A DNA stretch of 64,000 nucleotides, taken from NCBI RefSeq assembly GCF_036670015.1, contig NZ_CP137636.1, forward strand, positions 226,501 through 290,500, given 5' to 3'. Each line of letters begins with the position of its first letter. The first letter of the stretch is position 1. Positions 1-8,380 of the stretch are shown here, piece by piece. This DNA is from Niallia sp. XMNu-256 (GTDB taxonomy: Bacteria; Bacillota; Bacilli; Bacillales; Cytobacillaceae). The notes under the pieces are model-generated. The model saw nothing but the letters and a program-made list of their open reading frames with translations, was not told the origin of the DNA and made no database searches. A program made the translations under genes and the position numbers.

Positions 1-1
1 T

Positions 2-2587
2 GGTGTCGGAAATGCTACGATTACTGGACAGCATATTGAAGAGGTAGAACTTCAATACAACCAAGAAAAGTTAGAAGAGCTTGGCTTAACAGAGCAAGAT
101 GTGAAGGATATGATCCAAGCGAGTAACTTAGGTGTGTCACTAGGATTATATGAGTTTGAAGAAGGGGAGCAAGCTATAAGAGTTGACGGGAAGTTCATGA
201 CTGAAGAAGAATTACAAGAAATGCTCATTCCAGTCACACCAAGCGAAACAAATCCTGCTCCATTTGTTAAATTAAGTGATATTGCCGCAATTGAATTAGT
301 CGGTAAAGTAGAATCTGTCGCAAGAACAAATGGCGAAGATGCCATAGCGATTCAAATAGTGAAAGAACAACAAGCCAACACAGTAGATGTCGTAAATGAT
401 GTTAAAGAATTAGTTGCAGATGAAGAAGAAAGAATTGAAGGCTTAAAAGTCGATATTTCTCTTGATCAAGGAGAACCGATCGAAGAAGCTGTGTTTACTA
501 TGGTAGAAAAGGCCGTATTTGGTGGTTTAATCGCTGTATTGATCATTCTTTTATTCCTTCGTGATTTTAAATCAACGATTATTTCAATAATTTCCATCCC
601 GGTATCAATCTTTATGGCATTCTTACTTTTAAATTGGCTGGATATTACGTTAAATATTATGACATTAGGTGCAGTCACAGTAGCGATTGGACGGGTGATT
701 GATGACTCGATTGTTGTTGTTGAAAATATTTATCGAAGACTCCATTTAAAGGGAGAAAAATTATCGGGTCGTGCATTAATCCGTGAAGCGACCATTGAAA
801 TGTTTAAACCCATTTTATCCTCTACATTAGTAACAGTAGCTGTATTTGCTCCATTAATTTTTGTAGGTGGGATGGTCGGCGAATTGTTCAAGCCGTTTGC
901 ATTAACAATGACATTTTCATTAGGTGCATCTCTATTAGTTGCAATTACAATTGTACCGGCTTTATCACATACTTTATTTAAGAAAAAGCTATACAGTGAA
1001 AAGACTGAAATTAAGCATAAGGAAGCTGGGAAACTAGCAAACTCGTATAAGAAAGTCTTGAAATGGTCATTAAACCATAAAGTGATTACCTCATTGATTT
1101 CGGTCATTTTATTAGGCGGAAGCATTGCGTTAATGCCATTAATTGGTTTTAGTTTCTTAGGTTCTGAAGAAGAAAAGGTTATGTATTTAACCTATACTCC
1201 TGCAGCTGGGGAGCTTGAAGAAGAAACATTGAAGAATATCTCTATAGTTGAAGAAGAATTGCTTAAACGAGATGATATTGAAATTCTTCAATTATCGGTT
1301 ACAGACAGCAGTGATCCGATGGCTGCCATGATGGGTGGAGGAGCAAACGGTGCACTCATGTACCTGATTTTTGATGATGAATTGGAAAACTTCCCAGAAG
1401 TACGCAATGAAATAGAAGAGTATGTCTTTAATATGGAACAATCTGGGGAATGGAAAAACCAAGACTTTGCTTCTATGGGCTTTGCTTCAAATGAGGTAAG
1501 TTACACATTTTACAGTGAAAATTTAGTTAGATTAAATGAAGCTGTGAAAATGGTTGAAGAAGTTATGAATGAAAATAATCGCTTAGAAGATGTATCATCA
1601 ACCGCAAAGGATGCTTTTGTAGAATATACCTTTAAAGTGGATCAAGAAGAATTACTGCAATATGGTTTAACAGCAGGCCAAATTGTCATGATGCTAGCTC
1701 CAGATCATTCAAAAGATGTATTAACTACCATTGAAAAAGACGGCGAATCTTTAGATGTTATAGTGAAGAAAGAGCAAGCTGCTGGAGAACAGCCTAAATC
1801 AATTGATGAAATGCTGGAAAAGCAAATACCAACTGCATTAGGAACAATGATGCCGTTAAAAGAGCTTGTAACCGTTGAAGAAGGGACAACATTAAATACA
1901 TTATCTCGGAGTGCTGGAGAGTATTATGCAACCGTTTCAGGAAAAATTTTAGACAAGGATATTTCAAAAGCGACAGCAGAAGTGGATGCAGCGATAGAGG
2001 AACTTGATTTACCTAAAGGTGTAACAGTGGGTATAGACGGGGTTGCTGCAGATATGCAAGAAACCTTTACACAACTTGGAATTGCTATGATCGCAGCAGT
2101 AGCGATTGTCTACTTTATTCTCGTTGTTACATTTGGTGAAGGACTTGCTCCATTTGCCATTCTTTTCTCATTGCCATTTACAATCATTGGTTCATTTGTC
2201 GGGTTATGGATTACAGGGGAAACCATTTCTGTACAGGTAATGATGGGTCTCTTAATGTTAATTGGGATCGTTGTTACGAATGCGATTGTACTGGTTGACC
2301 GAATTATCCGCATGGAAAAGGCTGGAATGAGTATGCGTGAAGCCATCTTAGAAGCGGGAGCAACCCGTCTGCGTCCAATCTTGATGACGGCGATTGCTAC
2401 AATTGGTGCATTGCTACCACTAGCATTCGGGTCAGGTGGCGGAGGTCTCATTTCCAAAGACTTAGGAATTACGGTTATAGGCGGATTAATCAGTTCAACT
2501 GCCTTAACATTGATTATCGTACCGATCGTTTATGAAATCTTATCAAAGCTTTTAAAGAAAAATCGTAAAGAGGTTCAGGAGAATTAA
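2..2587 (+). CDS. RND efflux pump, HAE1/AcrB family (SwrC-like), 5'-truncated by window
   Basis: The frame is open from base 2, so the gene begins before the window; about 861 C-terminal residues are visible against roughly 1,050 for the family. An ATG at 101 is internal. After a porter-like segment comes the first membrane block, with the TM4-type motif VIDDSIVVVENIYRR, which carries the acidic pair of proton-translocating RND pumps. A second periplasmic block and a final membrane block (VTNAIVLVDRIIRM, then GATRLRPILMTA) follow. Its role is proton-driven export of amphiphilic compounds; B. subtilis SwrC (surfactin self-resistance) is the nearest match I recall. It resembles the RND gene at 31.7-34.8 kb. 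A terminator follows the stop. Substrate unknown. Confidence 0.93.
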   Translation, partial: GVGNATITGQHIEEVELQYNQEKLEELGLTEQDVKDMIQASNLGVSLGLYEFEEGEQAIRVDGKFMTEEELQEMLIPVTPSETNPAPFVKLSDIAAIELVGKVESVARTNGEDAIAIQIVKEQQANTVDVVNDVKELVADEEERIEGLKVDISLDQGEPIEEAVFTMVEKAVFGGLIAVLIILLFLRDFKSTIISIISIPVSIFMAFLLLNWLDITLNIMTLGAVTVAIGRVIDDSIVVVENIYRRLHLKGEKLSGRALIREATIEMFKPILSSTLVTVAVFAPLIFVGGMVGELFKPFALTMTFSLGASLLVAITIVPALSHTLFKKKLYSEKTEIKHKEAGKLANSYKKVLKWSLNHKVITSLISVILLGGSIALMPLIGFSFLGSEEEKVMYLTYTPAAGELEEETLKNISIVEEELLKRDDIEILQLSVTDSSDPMAAMMGGGANGALMYLIFDDELENFPEVRNEIEEYVFNMEQSGEWKNQDFASMGFASNEVSYTFYSENLVRLNEAVKMVEEVMNENNRLEDVSSTAKDAFVEYTFKVDQEELLQYGLTAGQIVMMLAPDHSKDVLTTIEKDGESLDVIVKKEQAAGEQPKSIDEMLEKQIPTALGTMMPLKELVTVEEGTTLNTLSRSAGEYYATVSGKILDKDISKATAEVDAAIEELDLPKGVTVGIDGVAADMQETFTQLGIAMIAAVAIVYFILVVTFGEGLAPFAILFSLPFTIIGSFVGLWITGETISVQVMMGLLMLIGIVVTNAIVLVDRIIRMEKAGMSMREAILEAGATRLRPILMTAIATIGALLPLAFGSGGGGLISKDLGITVIGGLISSTALTLIIVPIVYEILSKLLKKNRKEVQEN

Positions 2588-2599
2588 TTGTGTTGAAAG

Positions 2600-2634
2600 C
2601 CTGACAAGAGGGGGACTTCTTGTTGGGTTTTTTT
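2600..2634 (+). terminator. Rho-independent terminator after RND gene
   Basis: An imperfect stem (CCTGACAAGA with TCTTGTTGGG) is followed by seven T residues, 12 bases after the RND stop codon. Confidence 0.75.
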
Positions 2635-2658
2635 GTTAATATGGGCAAGTGTTTGCTG

Positions 2659-2775
2659 GAATACGATTAGTTTTACTAGAAATGGTGAAAAAGTGATAGT
2701 ATTGGTCGGGAATACGATCAATTTTAATCGAAAAACGGGGAAAATGATTGTGTTAGGGGGAAATACCATTGTAGT
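2659..2775. repeat. 51-bp tandem repeat, about 2.3 units
   Basis: Two near-complete units begin with GAATACGAT at 2659 and 2710, and a degenerate third start lies near 2760. The 51-bp period is a multiple of three, so the bottom strand reads as a 17-residue repeat containing LIVFP. I see no ribosome binding site and read this as repetitive intergenic DNA, not a gene. Confidence 0.6.
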
Positions 2776-2875
2776 TAATAATTAAAAAACGGTGATGTAA
2801 CGGAGGTCTAAATTAAATTTAATTTTGTTAACTATTAAAATTAACTATATGAATGCAGTTAAAGGGGAGGAAAAT

Positions 2876-3379
2876 ATGAGTAAAACTTGGAATCGCTCCA
2901 AAATCAATATTCCAAAAACAAAGAGTGAATGGGTTTGGGATATCATTGGAGTGACTATTTTCGTGGTTACCACATTCTTTCTATTTTATGTTTGGAATCT
3001 CCTTCCAGATAAAGTGCCAGCTCATTATAATGCAGTTGGTGAGGTGGACCGTTGGGGTTCAAAGGCCGAGTTGCTTATTTTGCCTGGTATTGGACTATTT
3101 ATGTTGCTATTTATGGGAGTACTTGAGAAGTTTCCCGAAATTCATAATTACCCAAAACGCATCAATGAATCAAACGCTGAACAATTTTATCTACACAGCC
3201 GGAAGTTATTAAATCAATTGAAAAATATTTGCCTAATTATCTTTTCGATTATATTATTCGAATCTGTATCTATTGCCTTAGGATGGAGTGGCTTTGGTAT
3301 TTGGCTTATGCCGATTATCCTTGGAGGCACATTTATCCCAATTATTATTGGGTTAGTTAAGCAAAGAAAAATTAAATAA
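2876..3379 (+). CDS. DUF1648-domain membrane protein
   Basis: 167 residues from the ATG at 2876, which has a GGGGAGG ribosome binding site 6-7 bases upstream; an upstream in-frame start has none. Residues about 22-42 form a transmembrane helix, followed by the DUF1648 signature (LPDKVPAHYNAVGEVDRWG), in which solvent-side residues between helices are conserved. Three more hydrophobic stretches lie near 63-80, 113-130 and 138-160. DUF1648 is shared with the SdpI immunity family, but the partner SdpI domain is absent, so no immunity role can be claimed. It stands alone between a repeat and a flavodoxin gene. Confidence 0.75.
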   Translation: MSKTWNRSKINIPKTKSEWVWDIIGVTIFVVTTFFLFYVWNLLPDKVPAHYNAVGEVDRWGSKAELLILPGIGLFMLLFMGVLEKFPEIHNYPKRINESNAEQFYLHSRKLLNQLKNICLIIFSIILFESVSIALGWSGFGIWLMPIILGGTFIPIIIGLVKQRKIK

Positions 3380-3528
3380 TACCTTTAAAAAGAGGGAACG
3401 AATCATCGTCTTAATCTCACCCTATTCCAAGAAACATTGATGTAGGTCAATTTATCCAAACAAATATTAAAGTATGATCATTTTGTGAGATTTGAATGTT
3501 ATTAACCTATTTTTGGGGTGAGGATAAA

Positions 3529-3978
3529 GTGAAAACGATGATTGTTTATGCAAGTATGACAGGGACAACAGAATTGATGGCGCAAACGATCGCTGATGAA
3601 CTAATTAAAGCGGGGGATCAAGTGATCATAAAGGATGCCCTGGCGGTTTATGCAGAGGAGCTGCAGTCCTATGAGAGAATTCTAGTTGGGAGCTATACAT
3701 GGGGGGACGGGGGTTTGTCCGATGAAATTCTTGCTTTCTATGATGAGTTAACGGAAGTTGATTTAACCGGGAAGGTTGCGGCAGCATTTGGTTCAGGTGA
3801 TTCGACTTATGAACAATTTGCGAGAGCGGTGGATCTTTTAGAGGAAGCCCTTCAAAATCAAGGATGTACAATCCTAACAAAAGGTTTGAAGGTGGATAGT
3901 GGATTGGAGGACGAAGTAGAAATTGAATTGAAGTGTAGAGGATTTGTTAATAGGCTAATAGGAATGTTAAGTGCGTGA
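3529..3978 (+). CDS. Flavodoxin
   Basis: 149 residues from a GTG at 3529 preceded by GGGGTGAGG; the longer frame from 3496 has no ribosome binding site. The N-terminal beta strand and phosphate loop (MIVYASMTGTTELMA) is the FMN 5'-phosphate-binding T-x-T-G-x-T element of short-chain flavodoxins. The 50s loop GSYTWGDGGLSDE and the 90s loop FGSGDSTYEQF provide the expected isoalloxazine contacts. It is a cytosolic one-electron carrier that can replace ferredoxin. It stands alone here; a 2-oxoacid:ferredoxin oxidoreductase at 20.9-24.2 kb is a possible but untested partner. Confidence 0.9.
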   Translation: MKTMIVYASMTGTTELMAQTIADELIKAGDQVIIKDALAVYAEELQSYERILVGSYTWGDGGLSDEILAFYDELTEVDLTGKVAAAFGSGDSTYEQFARAVDLLEEALQNQGCTILTKGLKVDSGLEDEVEIELKCRGFVNRLIGMLSA

Positions 3979-4327
3979 ATGTTCCGGTTTGATGGTTGGA
4001 GTGATGAGAAGTTGAAATGAGTAGCGCGGGAACGTTCCTGTTAGCGATAGGAGTAATCGAAAGAGGTAATAATGGGAGCGTGAACATAGCCGATGGGCCC
4101 TCGTCAAAGATCCGTTGGACGTAGATTTTAAGGAAAAGAATAAGTGAACAAAGAAACTAACAATGGCACACGATCAAGAAACGAGATAATCTATGAGAGT
4201 TTTTTTATTGTGAAATATAAAACAGTTACGAAAGAAGTGGCGGTCTCCAAAAAAGTGAAAACATACATTTTATGGGATGGATTACTTTTTTGGAGATCAA
4301 CTTTCTTGTGCCAAAAACAATACTAGA
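3979..4327. other. Intergenic stretch with a 13-bp inverted repeat
   Basis: No convincing gene lies here. A 60-codon open frame at 4144-4326 has no ribosome binding site or recognisable domain. Within it are perfect 13-bp inverted arms at 4244-4256 (TCTCCAAAAAAGT) and 4284-4296, separated by 27 bases. The second arm contains a T run, so this could be a weak terminator or a remnant of a small mobile element. Confidence 0.5.
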
Positions 4328-4792
4328 TTAGTAGGATGGAGATGGTTCTAGTTGGGTAACCTTTGTTTTTAATAGGGCGTTTAGTTGGGCTAACATCACA
4401 ACTTCATCTTTCTGATTGGTTACACTAAACTTTATGGTAACCTCCCCGCGGGTTGGTTTAGATGTCGATCTTAATCCAACAATTTCTATTTCAGGGGTTA
4501 ATTCATCATTTGCCCTTACTGGATTTGTAAAGTTTATGTAATCAAAGTTTTTACCGACAATAAATTCATTTCCAAATACCCCTGAGCGAATCCACTGTCC
4601 CCACACAGCACTCACAGTTAAAAATCCAGAGCTAATAATCCCATTGAAAATAGAATGTTCATTGGCATAGTGTGAATCAATATGAATCGGATGAGGATCA
4701 TATTGACTAGCAAAGGTATGAATTTCTTCAGCCGTCACAATAAACGGTTGACAACGGAATACTTGTCCTACTTCAAATTCTTCAAAATACAT
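4328..4792 (-). CDS. MaoC-like (R)-hydratase / acyl dehydratase
   Basis: 154 residues with GGAG just upstream of the ATG. The hot-dog-fold catalytic motif appears as ASQYDPHPIHIDSHYA (about residues 28-43), where the Asp and His of the DPHPIH stretch are the usual hydratase dyad, followed by the Gly-rich GIISSGFLT helix. MaoC enzymes hydrate trans-2-enoyl-CoA or related thioesters. There are no fatty-acid genes beside it, so the substrate cannot be inferred. Single-gene unit. Confidence 0.85.
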   Translation of the reverse strand: MYFEEFEVGQVFRCQPFIVTAEEIHTFASQYDPHPIHIDSHYANEHSIFNGIISSGFLTVSAVWGQWIRSGVFGNEFIVGKNFDYINFTNPVRANDELTPEIEIVGLRSTSKPTRGEVTIKFSVTNQKDEVVMLAQLNALLKTKVTQLEPSPSY

Positions 4793-4951
4793 CCTTTTTC
4801 TCCTCCAAGGTTATTATAATTTCTATTTTTTCGAAATGTACAATAATTTTAAGGGATGCCCTTTCCATTGTAAATAAAAATACACTTTGAGAAAGTTAAG
4901 AGAACAGGGTAATTTTTGGGTTGGTTCTAGTGGCCTAAAGGCATTGTATGT

Positions 4952-5006
4952 TTGACATATAACCAAAAGGTGTTATATTAATTAAGGTAAAACCAAAAGG
5001 TGTTAT
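4952..5006 (+). promoter_or_regulatory. Promoter with two 16-bp operator repeats for the AHSA1-ArsR operon
   Basis: A TTGACA -35 (4952-4957) and TATATT -10 (4974-4979) are 16 bases apart. The sequence AACCAAAAGGTGTTAT occurs identically at 4961-4976 and 4991-5006, a 30-bp period or about three helical turns. The first copy fills the spacer and -10 region and the second covers the likely start of transcription. This suits repression by the ArsR protein encoded in the operon. The binding itself is inference. Confidence 0.8.
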
Positions 5007-5030
5007 TATGTAGCGATTAGGAGGAAGAGA

Positions 5031-5456
5031 ATGCATACTAATGGACAAGAACTACCAGATATTAAACAAACGATTGTTTTAAATGCTCCTATACAAAAGG
5101 TGTGGGAAAAAGTATCAACTTCAGAGGGAATTTCCGCTTGGTTTATGCAGAATGATTTTGAACCAAAGGTTGGCCATGAGTTTCATGTACAATCACCATT
5201 TGGCCCTTCACCATGTAAAGTGTTAGAAATTGATGAACCAAATCTCATCAAGTTTTCTTGGGATACAGATGGTTGGGTTGTATCACTTATCTTGAAAGAT
5301 TTAGGCGATCAAACAGAGTTCACGCTAATCCATGGAGGTTGGAGTACTGAAATGATTAGCAAGGCAAATAGAAAAGCTGCTGAGATCCGTGAAACGATGG
5401 ACAAAGGCTGGGAACAAATTGTTCATGACAGGCTTAAAAAGGTTGTTGAGGGATAA
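5031..5456 (+). CDS. SRPBCC / AHSA1-family protein
   Basis: 141 residues with AGGAGGAAG upstream of the ATG. It has the N-terminal AHSA1 pattern ([19 protein letters not shown], then [13 protein letters not shown]) and the late WSTEM...KGWEQI region typical of the START-like helix-grip fold. Members bind hydrophobic ligands, and in Bacilli they are commonly paired with an ArsR regulator, as here: the next gene starts directly after the stop. The ligand is unknown. Confidence 0.88.
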   Translation: MHTNGQELPDIKQTIVLNAPIQKVWEKVSTSEGISAWFMQNDFEPKVGHEFHVQSPFGPSPCKVLEIDEPNLIKFSWDTDGWVVSLILKDLGDQTEFTLIHGGWSTEMISKANRKAAEIRETMDKGWEQIVHDRLKKVVEG

Positions 5457-5843
5457 TTGTCAGCGGTTAAGCATGATGTCTTTCAGGCTATTGCCGATCC
5501 AACGAGAAGGAAAGTACTTCAGTTACTGGCTCAAGAGGAATTGTCTATTTCAAAAATAGCGGAGAACTTTTCAATAAGCCGTACTGCTGTTGTCAAACAT
5601 TTAAATATCCTATCTGAAGCCAATTTAGTTCATGGACGTAAAGAAGGAAGGGAAAAAATTTATCAGTTAGACCCGAAACCTTTACAAGAAGTACAAGATT
5701 GGCTTACGTTTTACGAACGGTTTTGGAATAACAAGTTGTCGATTCTAAAGCATCTTGTTGAGAATGATGGAGAGAATATCAAGTTAGCAACTGTCCATTC
5801 TGAAAAGGTCAAAGCCAAGAATTATCATAAAGATAAGCACTAG
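5457..5843 (+). CDS. ArsR-family transcriptional regulator
   Basis: 128 residues from a TTG directly after the AHSA1 stop, indicating translational coupling. The winged helix is clear: FQAIADPTRRKVLQLL, then the recognition helix SISRTAVVKHLNILSEANLV and the wing KEGREKIYQLD. There is no CxC or other metal-site cysteine pair, which fits the non-metal ArsR subgroup associated with AHSA1 proteins. The duplicated operator upstream suggests autoregulation. Confidence 0.9.
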   Translation: MSAVKHDVFQAIADPTRRKVLQLLAQEELSISKIAENFSISRTAVVKHLNILSEANLVHGRKEGREKIYQLDPKPLQEVQDWLTFYERFWNNKLSILKHLVENDGENIKLATVHSEKVKAKNYHKDKH

Positions 5844-5854
5844 CAAGAAGCCAA

Positions 5855-6077
5855 TAAAATAAAAGCCTATTTCCTTGGTTTTATCCCACTCTTTACAGGC
5901 AATAAGAGCCTACTTCAAGTTTTCGAGTAAGGAAGTTGGGAGAATCAACTGCCAGTAAAGGCTTGAAAGTTTAACAAAGACTAAATAGGCCTGTGGCAGC
6001 GTCTGTGTGACTAGCATCCTGTGGGCTAAGGCTTCCATCAGTGGGGAATGGATGAAATCCTCCACTGATGGAAGTTT
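5855..6077 (+). repeat. Dispersed structured repeat element, copy 1
   Basis: The element shares AACTGCCAGTAAAG (5947-5960), a following GAAAGTTTA and a later AC(C/T)AGCAT block with the element at 53.6-54.0 kb. It ends in a perfect 13-bp stem (CTTCCATCAGTGG with CCACTGATGGAAG, about 6031-6073) followed by TTTT. The 3' hairpin can also stop transcription from either side, since convergent genes flank it. Boundaries are approximate. Confidence 0.6.
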
Positions 6078-6083
6078 TCTTAC

Positions 6084-6692
6084 TTATTTTGGTCGTTGGA
6101 TTGAGAAAATCTCTCCAATTTTAGCATAGTTTGTTCCTGCCAAGCGGCTTACAGCTCCTAAGCCGACTGGGTCGATTCGGCCTTCTTCATAGATTTCATG
6201 ATCGATATGAAACTGTACAATTTTGCCAATGATTAAGTCACAACCAGGAGATTCTTCTCCACCTAATACAACAGAATGCTCTAATTGACATTCAAAGCGA
6301 ACCTTTGCTTCCTTAATTCCTGGAACAGAGATCTTGCTGCTAGGAACTGGAGTTAAACCTGCTAAATCAATTTCACTTTGGTTAGGAGGGAGACTTGCCG
6401 CTGTTTGATTGATCGGATCCACATTAAGATCGTCGACAATATGAATAACAAATTCCTTCGTTTCTAAAATATTTCGAGCGGTATCCTTTTGAATCCCCCC
6501 AGATCGTTGGATTGAGATAGACACCATCGGCGGGTTAGAGGAAACGATATTAAAGTAGCTGAAAGGGGCACCATTAAGAACCCCGTCTTTTGACACAGAT
6601 GTTACAAATGCAATCGGTCTAGGGATAATACTTCCAATTAATAGTTTATAGTTTTCTCTTTCTGTATTTTGAGTTGGATCAATGGCTATCAT
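6084..6692 (-). CDS. Flavin reductase-like FMN-binding protein
   Basis: 202 residues with AAGGA upstream of the ATG. The split-barrel flavin-binding pattern is present: RPIAFVTSVSKDG, FNIVSSNPPMVSISIQR and RNILETKEFVIHIV. These proteins bind FMN and often serve as reductases or flavin carriers. It lies 15 bases downstream of the ring-cleaving dioxygenase gene on the same strand, so the two form one transcription unit, probably handling quinones or related electrophiles. Confidence 0.88.
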   Translation of the reverse strand: MIAIDPTQNTERENYKLLIGSIIPRPIAFVTSVSKDGVLNGAPFSYFNIVSSNPPMVSISIQRSGGIQKDTARNILETKEFVIHIVDDLNVDPINQTAASLPPNQSEIDLAGLTPVPSSKISVPGIKEAKVRFECQLEHSVVLGGEESPGCDLIIGKIVQFHIDHEIYEEGRIDPVGLGAVSRLAGTNYAKIGEIFSIQRPK

Positions 6693-6707
6693 CGTAATCA
6701 GTCCTTT

Positions 6708-7649
6708 TTAGTCTAATTTTCGCACCTCGAATGGCAGAATCGTACGCTCAATTTTGTCACGATGAGATTCATACTGAGCTGGTAACATTAATTTTTCACC
6801 CATCGTTTGCTGTGACTCATCATGAGCAAATCCTGGAGGATCTGTCGCAATTTCAAATAAAATATCACCATGTTCTCTGAAATAAATCGCATTAAAGTAG
6901 TTTCGGTCCTTAACAGGAGTAACGCCGTACCCATGTGTTTCTACATACTCTCGCCATTCTAATTGATCTTGATCATCACTCGCTCTCCAGGCAATATGAT
7001 GAACAATGCCAACGCCCATCTCACCGCGAGGAAGGGTGGTCATGTTTAGGTCGATGATGTTGCCGATATCTGCAGTCGAACGGAAACGGGCAATATTTTC
7101 TTCTATTCCCACTTTTTCAAGTCCCATAACATCTTCTAATGCTTTTGCAGTCCCAGTCGGGTTTGCGGAAAAGAGAATGGCCCCTCCAAATCCTTTGATG
7201 GCTACCTCTGGTGTAACCTCACCAAAGCTCCAGGTGTTAATTTTTCCCGCTTTTCGTTCAACTAATTCTAAGTGTAGTCCATGAGGATCATCAAAGCTTA
7301 CATATTGTTCACCAAATCGCTCCGTTTTTGTATAGGCAATATTGAATTTTTTGAGTCTATTTTCCCAGAAGGACATCGCTCCCACAGGGATGACATACGT
7401 TGTAACCCCAACTTGCCCGCCACCGTTCTTCCCTTTGTGTGCATTTGGCCAAGGGAAAAATGTAATAATGGTTCCTGGTTCCCCACCTTCATTGCCAAAG
7501 TATAAATGATAGGTTTCAGGGTCATCGAAATTAACGGTTTTCTTAACTAATCTTAATCCTAGTACACCAGCATAGAAGTCAACATTTTCTTGTGGATGCC
7601 CAACGATGGCGGTAATATGGTGAATTCCGGTTGTTTTTTTCTTCATCAT
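6708..7649 (-). CDS. Ring-cleaving dioxygenase, VOC family (MhqO/MhqA type)
   Basis: 313 residues with AAAGGAGCG before the ATG. There are two VOC (glyoxalase/extradiol dioxygenase) modules: one from TGIHHITAIVGHPQENVDFY, one from about residue 150 with VHHIAWRASDDQDQ and ending ILFEIATDPPGF. The conserved His and Glu residues are the expected 2-His-1-carboxylate metal ligands. The family includes B. subtilis hydroquinone-specific dioxygenases induced by quinones. A matching operator lies at 7725-7746 and a MarR gene lies just upstream, supporting an electrophile-stress role. The exact substrate is inferred. Confidence 0.88.
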   Translation of the reverse strand: MMKKKTTGIHHITAIVGHPQENVDFYAGVLGLRLVKKTVNFDDPETYHLYFGNEGGEPGTIITFFPWPNAHKGKNGGGQVGVTTYVIPVGAMSFWENRLKKFNIAYTKTERFGEQYVSFDDPHGLHLELVERKAGKINTWSFGEVTPEVAIKGFGGAILFSANPTGTAKALEDVMGLEKVGIEENIARFRSTADIGNIIDLNMTTLPRGEMGVGIVHHIAWRASDDQDQLEWREYVETHGYGVTPVKDRNYFNAIYFREHGDILFEIATDPPGFAHDESQQTMGEKLMLPAQYESHRDKIERTILPFEVRKLD

Positions 7650-7724
7650 GCTCGCTCCTTTAAAGTATTTTTTATTATTAGAAATAGCAAGTGCAAATAT
7701 AGTGTAAAGCTTTCAAGTCGGCCG

Positions 7725-7746
7725 TATATCTTGAACTCAAGATATA
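7725..7746. promoter_or_regulatory. Perfect 22-bp palindrome, MhqR-type operator before the dioxygenase
   Basis: Ten-base arms TATATCTTGA and TCAAGATATA are separated by AC. The pattern closely follows the ATCTTGAA/TTCAAGAT style of operator recognised by B. subtilis MhqR (recalled as TATCTCGAAnTCGAGATA). It lies about 75 bases upstream of the dioxygenase start. Confidence 0.8.
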
Positions 7747-7798
7747 TGGTCGAAAAAATTTGAAAAAATTGACCCATGAACATTTTTATGAATCAATT

Positions 7799-8218
7799 TT
7801 ATTCCTGTTTTACCTTTTGTAATAGACTAACCAATGACTGGGCTTCCTCATGATTTAAAGAATCGAACATTTTATTAATAAATGCCTGATATTCAGGCAT
7901 GATTTTATCCATTAATTCTTCACCGGTTGGTGTTAATGTAATAAAAATAGCTCGTCTATCATTTGGGCAGTCGGTCCGTTTTAACAATCCTTTTTTCTCT
8001 AATTTATCAATAACATAGGTCATCGATCCACTCGAGATTAAGATGCTTTTGCCTATTTGGTGGATCGTTTGTTGTCCTTTATGGTAAAGAGTTTCCAAAA
8101 CGGAAAATTCCGTAATATTTAAATTATGCTTGCTTATTTCAACTTTAATTTGGTCTTGGACATGTTTGGACGTTTCCATCAATAGTTTAAAAGGCTCACT
8201 TTTACAAGCTCTTTCCAT
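7799..8218 (-). CDS. mhqR: MarR-family regulator, MhqR-like
   Basis: 139 residues with AGGAGGTGA before the ATG. It is a MarR winged helix: ITEFSVLETLYHKGQQTIHQIG, SGSMTYVIDKLEKKGLLKR, then the wing DCPNDRRAIFITLTPTGEELM. No sensing Cys is obvious apart from C6 and the cysteine in DCPNDRR. It sits directly upstream of the dioxygenase/flavin reductase unit, and similar TATCTTGAA-type sites occur in both promoters, so I infer repression of both units. The MhqR name rests on this context and on the operator. Confidence 0.82.
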   Translation of the reverse strand: MERACKSEPFKLLMETSKHVQDQIKVEISKHNLNITEFSVLETLYHKGQQTIHQIGKSILISSGSMTYVIDKLEKKGLLKRTDCPNDRRAIFITLTPTGEELMDKIMPEYQAFINKMFDSLNHEEAQSLVSLLQKVKQE

Positions 8219-8243
8219 TGAGAATCACCTCCTAAAGGTTTGT

Positions 8244-8276
8244 ATCTCGAATTAAAATATCTTGAATATAAGATAA
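8244..8276. promoter_or_regulatory. MhqR-type operator sites before the MarR gene
   Basis: TATCTCGAATT (8244-8254) is followed by TATCTTGAATATAAGATA (8259-8276), whose arms TATCTT/AAGATA are perfect. These match the palindrome before the dioxygenase and imply autoregulation. Confidence 0.7.
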
Positions 8277-8380
8277 TAATATAATGGATTATTAGTTTTG
8301 TCAATCGTTATCATGATTCCTGTTAAAATCTCCTAAAAACTTTGTTATCATGTAGCTATTCAAAATAAAGGATGGGTTAA

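Noticed and set aside
2584-2769. Bottom-strand 61-codon open frame with 17-residue repeats
   Set aside because: It spans a terminator and a 51-bp repeat and has no ribosome binding site.
4144-4326. 60-codon open frame
   Set aside because: No ribosome binding site, no recognisable domain, and an inverted repeat lies inside it.
8277-8380. TPP or S-box riboswitch for the SsuBC/THI5-like transporter
   Set aside because: No THI-box or S-box core is present upstream of either transporter unit.
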